From assembly GCA_016302545.1 (NCBI GenBank), contig JAEDNK010000041.1, positions 1 to 12,966 on the forward strand: DNA of 12,966 nucleotides. The letters are read 5' to 3'. The notes under the pieces are model-generated. The model saw only the letters and a list, made by a program, of their open reading frames with translations. It was not told the origin of the DNA and did no database searches. The translations under genes were made by a program, and so were the position numbers. Positions within the stretch are counted from its first letter, which is position 1, and the number at the start of each line of letters is the position of its first letter. This stretch comes from Bacillota bacterium (lineage in GTDB: Bacteria > Bacillota > Clostridia > Peptostreptococcales > Anaerovoracaceae). Shown here piece by piece: positions 12,266 through 12,966 of the stretch.

Positions 12266-12966
12266 ATGGAGAAACAAAAGAAACACAGCAGGAGAGCGAT
12301 TGTGCGCATAATCGGAATCACAGCTTGCCTTGCTGTGTTTCTTTTTGCGCTGTACAACATGATTTCAATAATACAGAACTACCGTGAAATCGACAGAACC
12401 TACGATGCTGCGACAGAGCAGTTTACGGAAATTCCGGTGCCGCCAGATATCGGCTCACAGACAGGAGGAGAAGACAACACAGGAGTACCGGAGGTGGATT
12501 TTGAAGGTCTCCTTGCGGTCAACGACGACATTATAGGCTGGATTTATATTGAGAATACGGATATCAGCTATCCTGTGCTCTGCGGCAGGGACAACCAGCA
12601 GTACTTGTTTCAGTCCTACGAAAAGAAATACCTGACGGCGGGCAGCATCTATATCGATTACAGATGCAGCCGTGATTTTACCGACAGCCGCACGGTGATC
12701 TACGGACATAATATGCACAACGGCAGCATGTTCGGAAAGCTTGACAAGTTCACCAAGGAAAGCTATATGAAGGAGCATCCTTACGTATATATCCTGCTGC
12801 CTTCCGGAGAAACTCTCAAATATGAGGTGAAAAAGGCGTATAAGGCAGACGTTGAGGGCAAAGTCTATGATTTGCCTTCCGGTGCGGCTCAAAACCCTGA
12901 AGACAGGAAACTTTACCTTTCCACCTGCACCGAGGACAGCAGCGACACCCAGAGATTTGTGGTGGA
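12266..12966 (+). CDS. Class B sortase, partial (C-terminus off right edge)
   Basis: I translated this frame by hand: 233 codons from the ATG at 12266, cut by the window edge. A cytoplasmic basic start (residues 1-14) and one membrane segment (about 15-36) give the usual N-in, extracellular-catalytic-domain topology. The catalytic triad is complete: His148 (IYGHNM), Cys221 (LSTCT) and Arg230 (QRFVV). The region FEGLLAVNDDIIGWIYIENT (79-98) and the spacing between His and Cys fit class B sortases, which join a sorting motif such as NPQTN or NPKTG to peptidoglycan, or build pili. Only a few residues should be missing at the end. A GGAG site lies 11 bases before the ATG, 41 bases after the gntR stop with no terminator, so cotranscription with the regulator is possible. 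No substrate with a sorting signal lies in the window. Confidence 0.9.
   Translation, partial: MEKQKKHSRRAIVRIIGITACLAVFLFALYNMISIIQNYREIDRTYDAATEQFTEIPVPPDIGSQTGGEDNTGVPEVDFEGLLAVNDDIIGWIYIENTDISYPVLCGRDNQQYLFQSYEKKYLTAGSIYIDYRCSRDFTDSRTVIYGHNMHNGSMFGKLDKFTKESYMKEHPYVYILLPSGETLKYEVKKAYKADVEGKVYDLPSGAAQNPEDRKLYLSTCTEDSSDTQRFVV

Noticed and set aside
12455..12892. Minus-strand 145-codon open frame
   Set aside because: Antisense to the sortase catalytic domain; no ribosome site or family features.

Overview
The window reads as chromosome of an anaerobic, Gram-positive Firmicute, probably in the Clostridia. The support is AT-rich intergenic DNA with strong Shine-Dalgarno sites, a class B sortase, and a histidine-degradation operon that ends in the folate-dependent formiminoglutamate branch typical of amino-acid-fermenting anaerobes. 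No species can be named from the sequence alone. I see no mobile element, CRISPR array, tRNA or rRNA.

Left part (1-4626): a minus-strand AAA+/DUF4143-type ATPase runs off the left edge. Beside it lies a transport module: a minus-strand MATE-family exporter, and divergently a MerR-family regulator whose gene overlaps that of an ArsB/SLC13-like ion transporter by 8 bases. The 87-base divergent region is compact. The exporter has a MerR-type promoter with a 19-bp spacer holding a dyad. The regulator's own promoter faces the other way, and its predicted start point lies in the exporter's -10 box.

Middle (4627-5047): a 421-base gene-free, AT-rich leader holding an A/T hairpin, a perfect 20-bp palindrome, a more GC-rich foldable segment of about 90 bases, and at least two candidate promoter elements ahead of hutH.

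Right part (5048-11489): hutH, hutU, hutI, a formimino-THF cyclodeaminase and ftcD lie in one direction with gaps of 1-72 bases. Together they would convert histidine to urocanate, imidazolonepropionate and formiminoglutamate, then pass the formimino group to tetrahydrofolate. Products are glutamate, ammonia and 5,10-methenyl-THF. A 9-bp hairpin sits between hutU and hutI. A GntR/FCD regulator (11556-12224) follows, with a good promoter at the end of ftcD; it is the obvious candidate regulator of the operon. A class B sortase gene starts 41 bases later and is cut by the right edge.

I did not find a convincing new system. The points most worth checking are the MerR divergent promoter, the hutH leader and its palindrome, the FCD regulator where HutC or HutP might be expected, and the Lys in place of the expected Walker B Glu in the left-hand ATPase.
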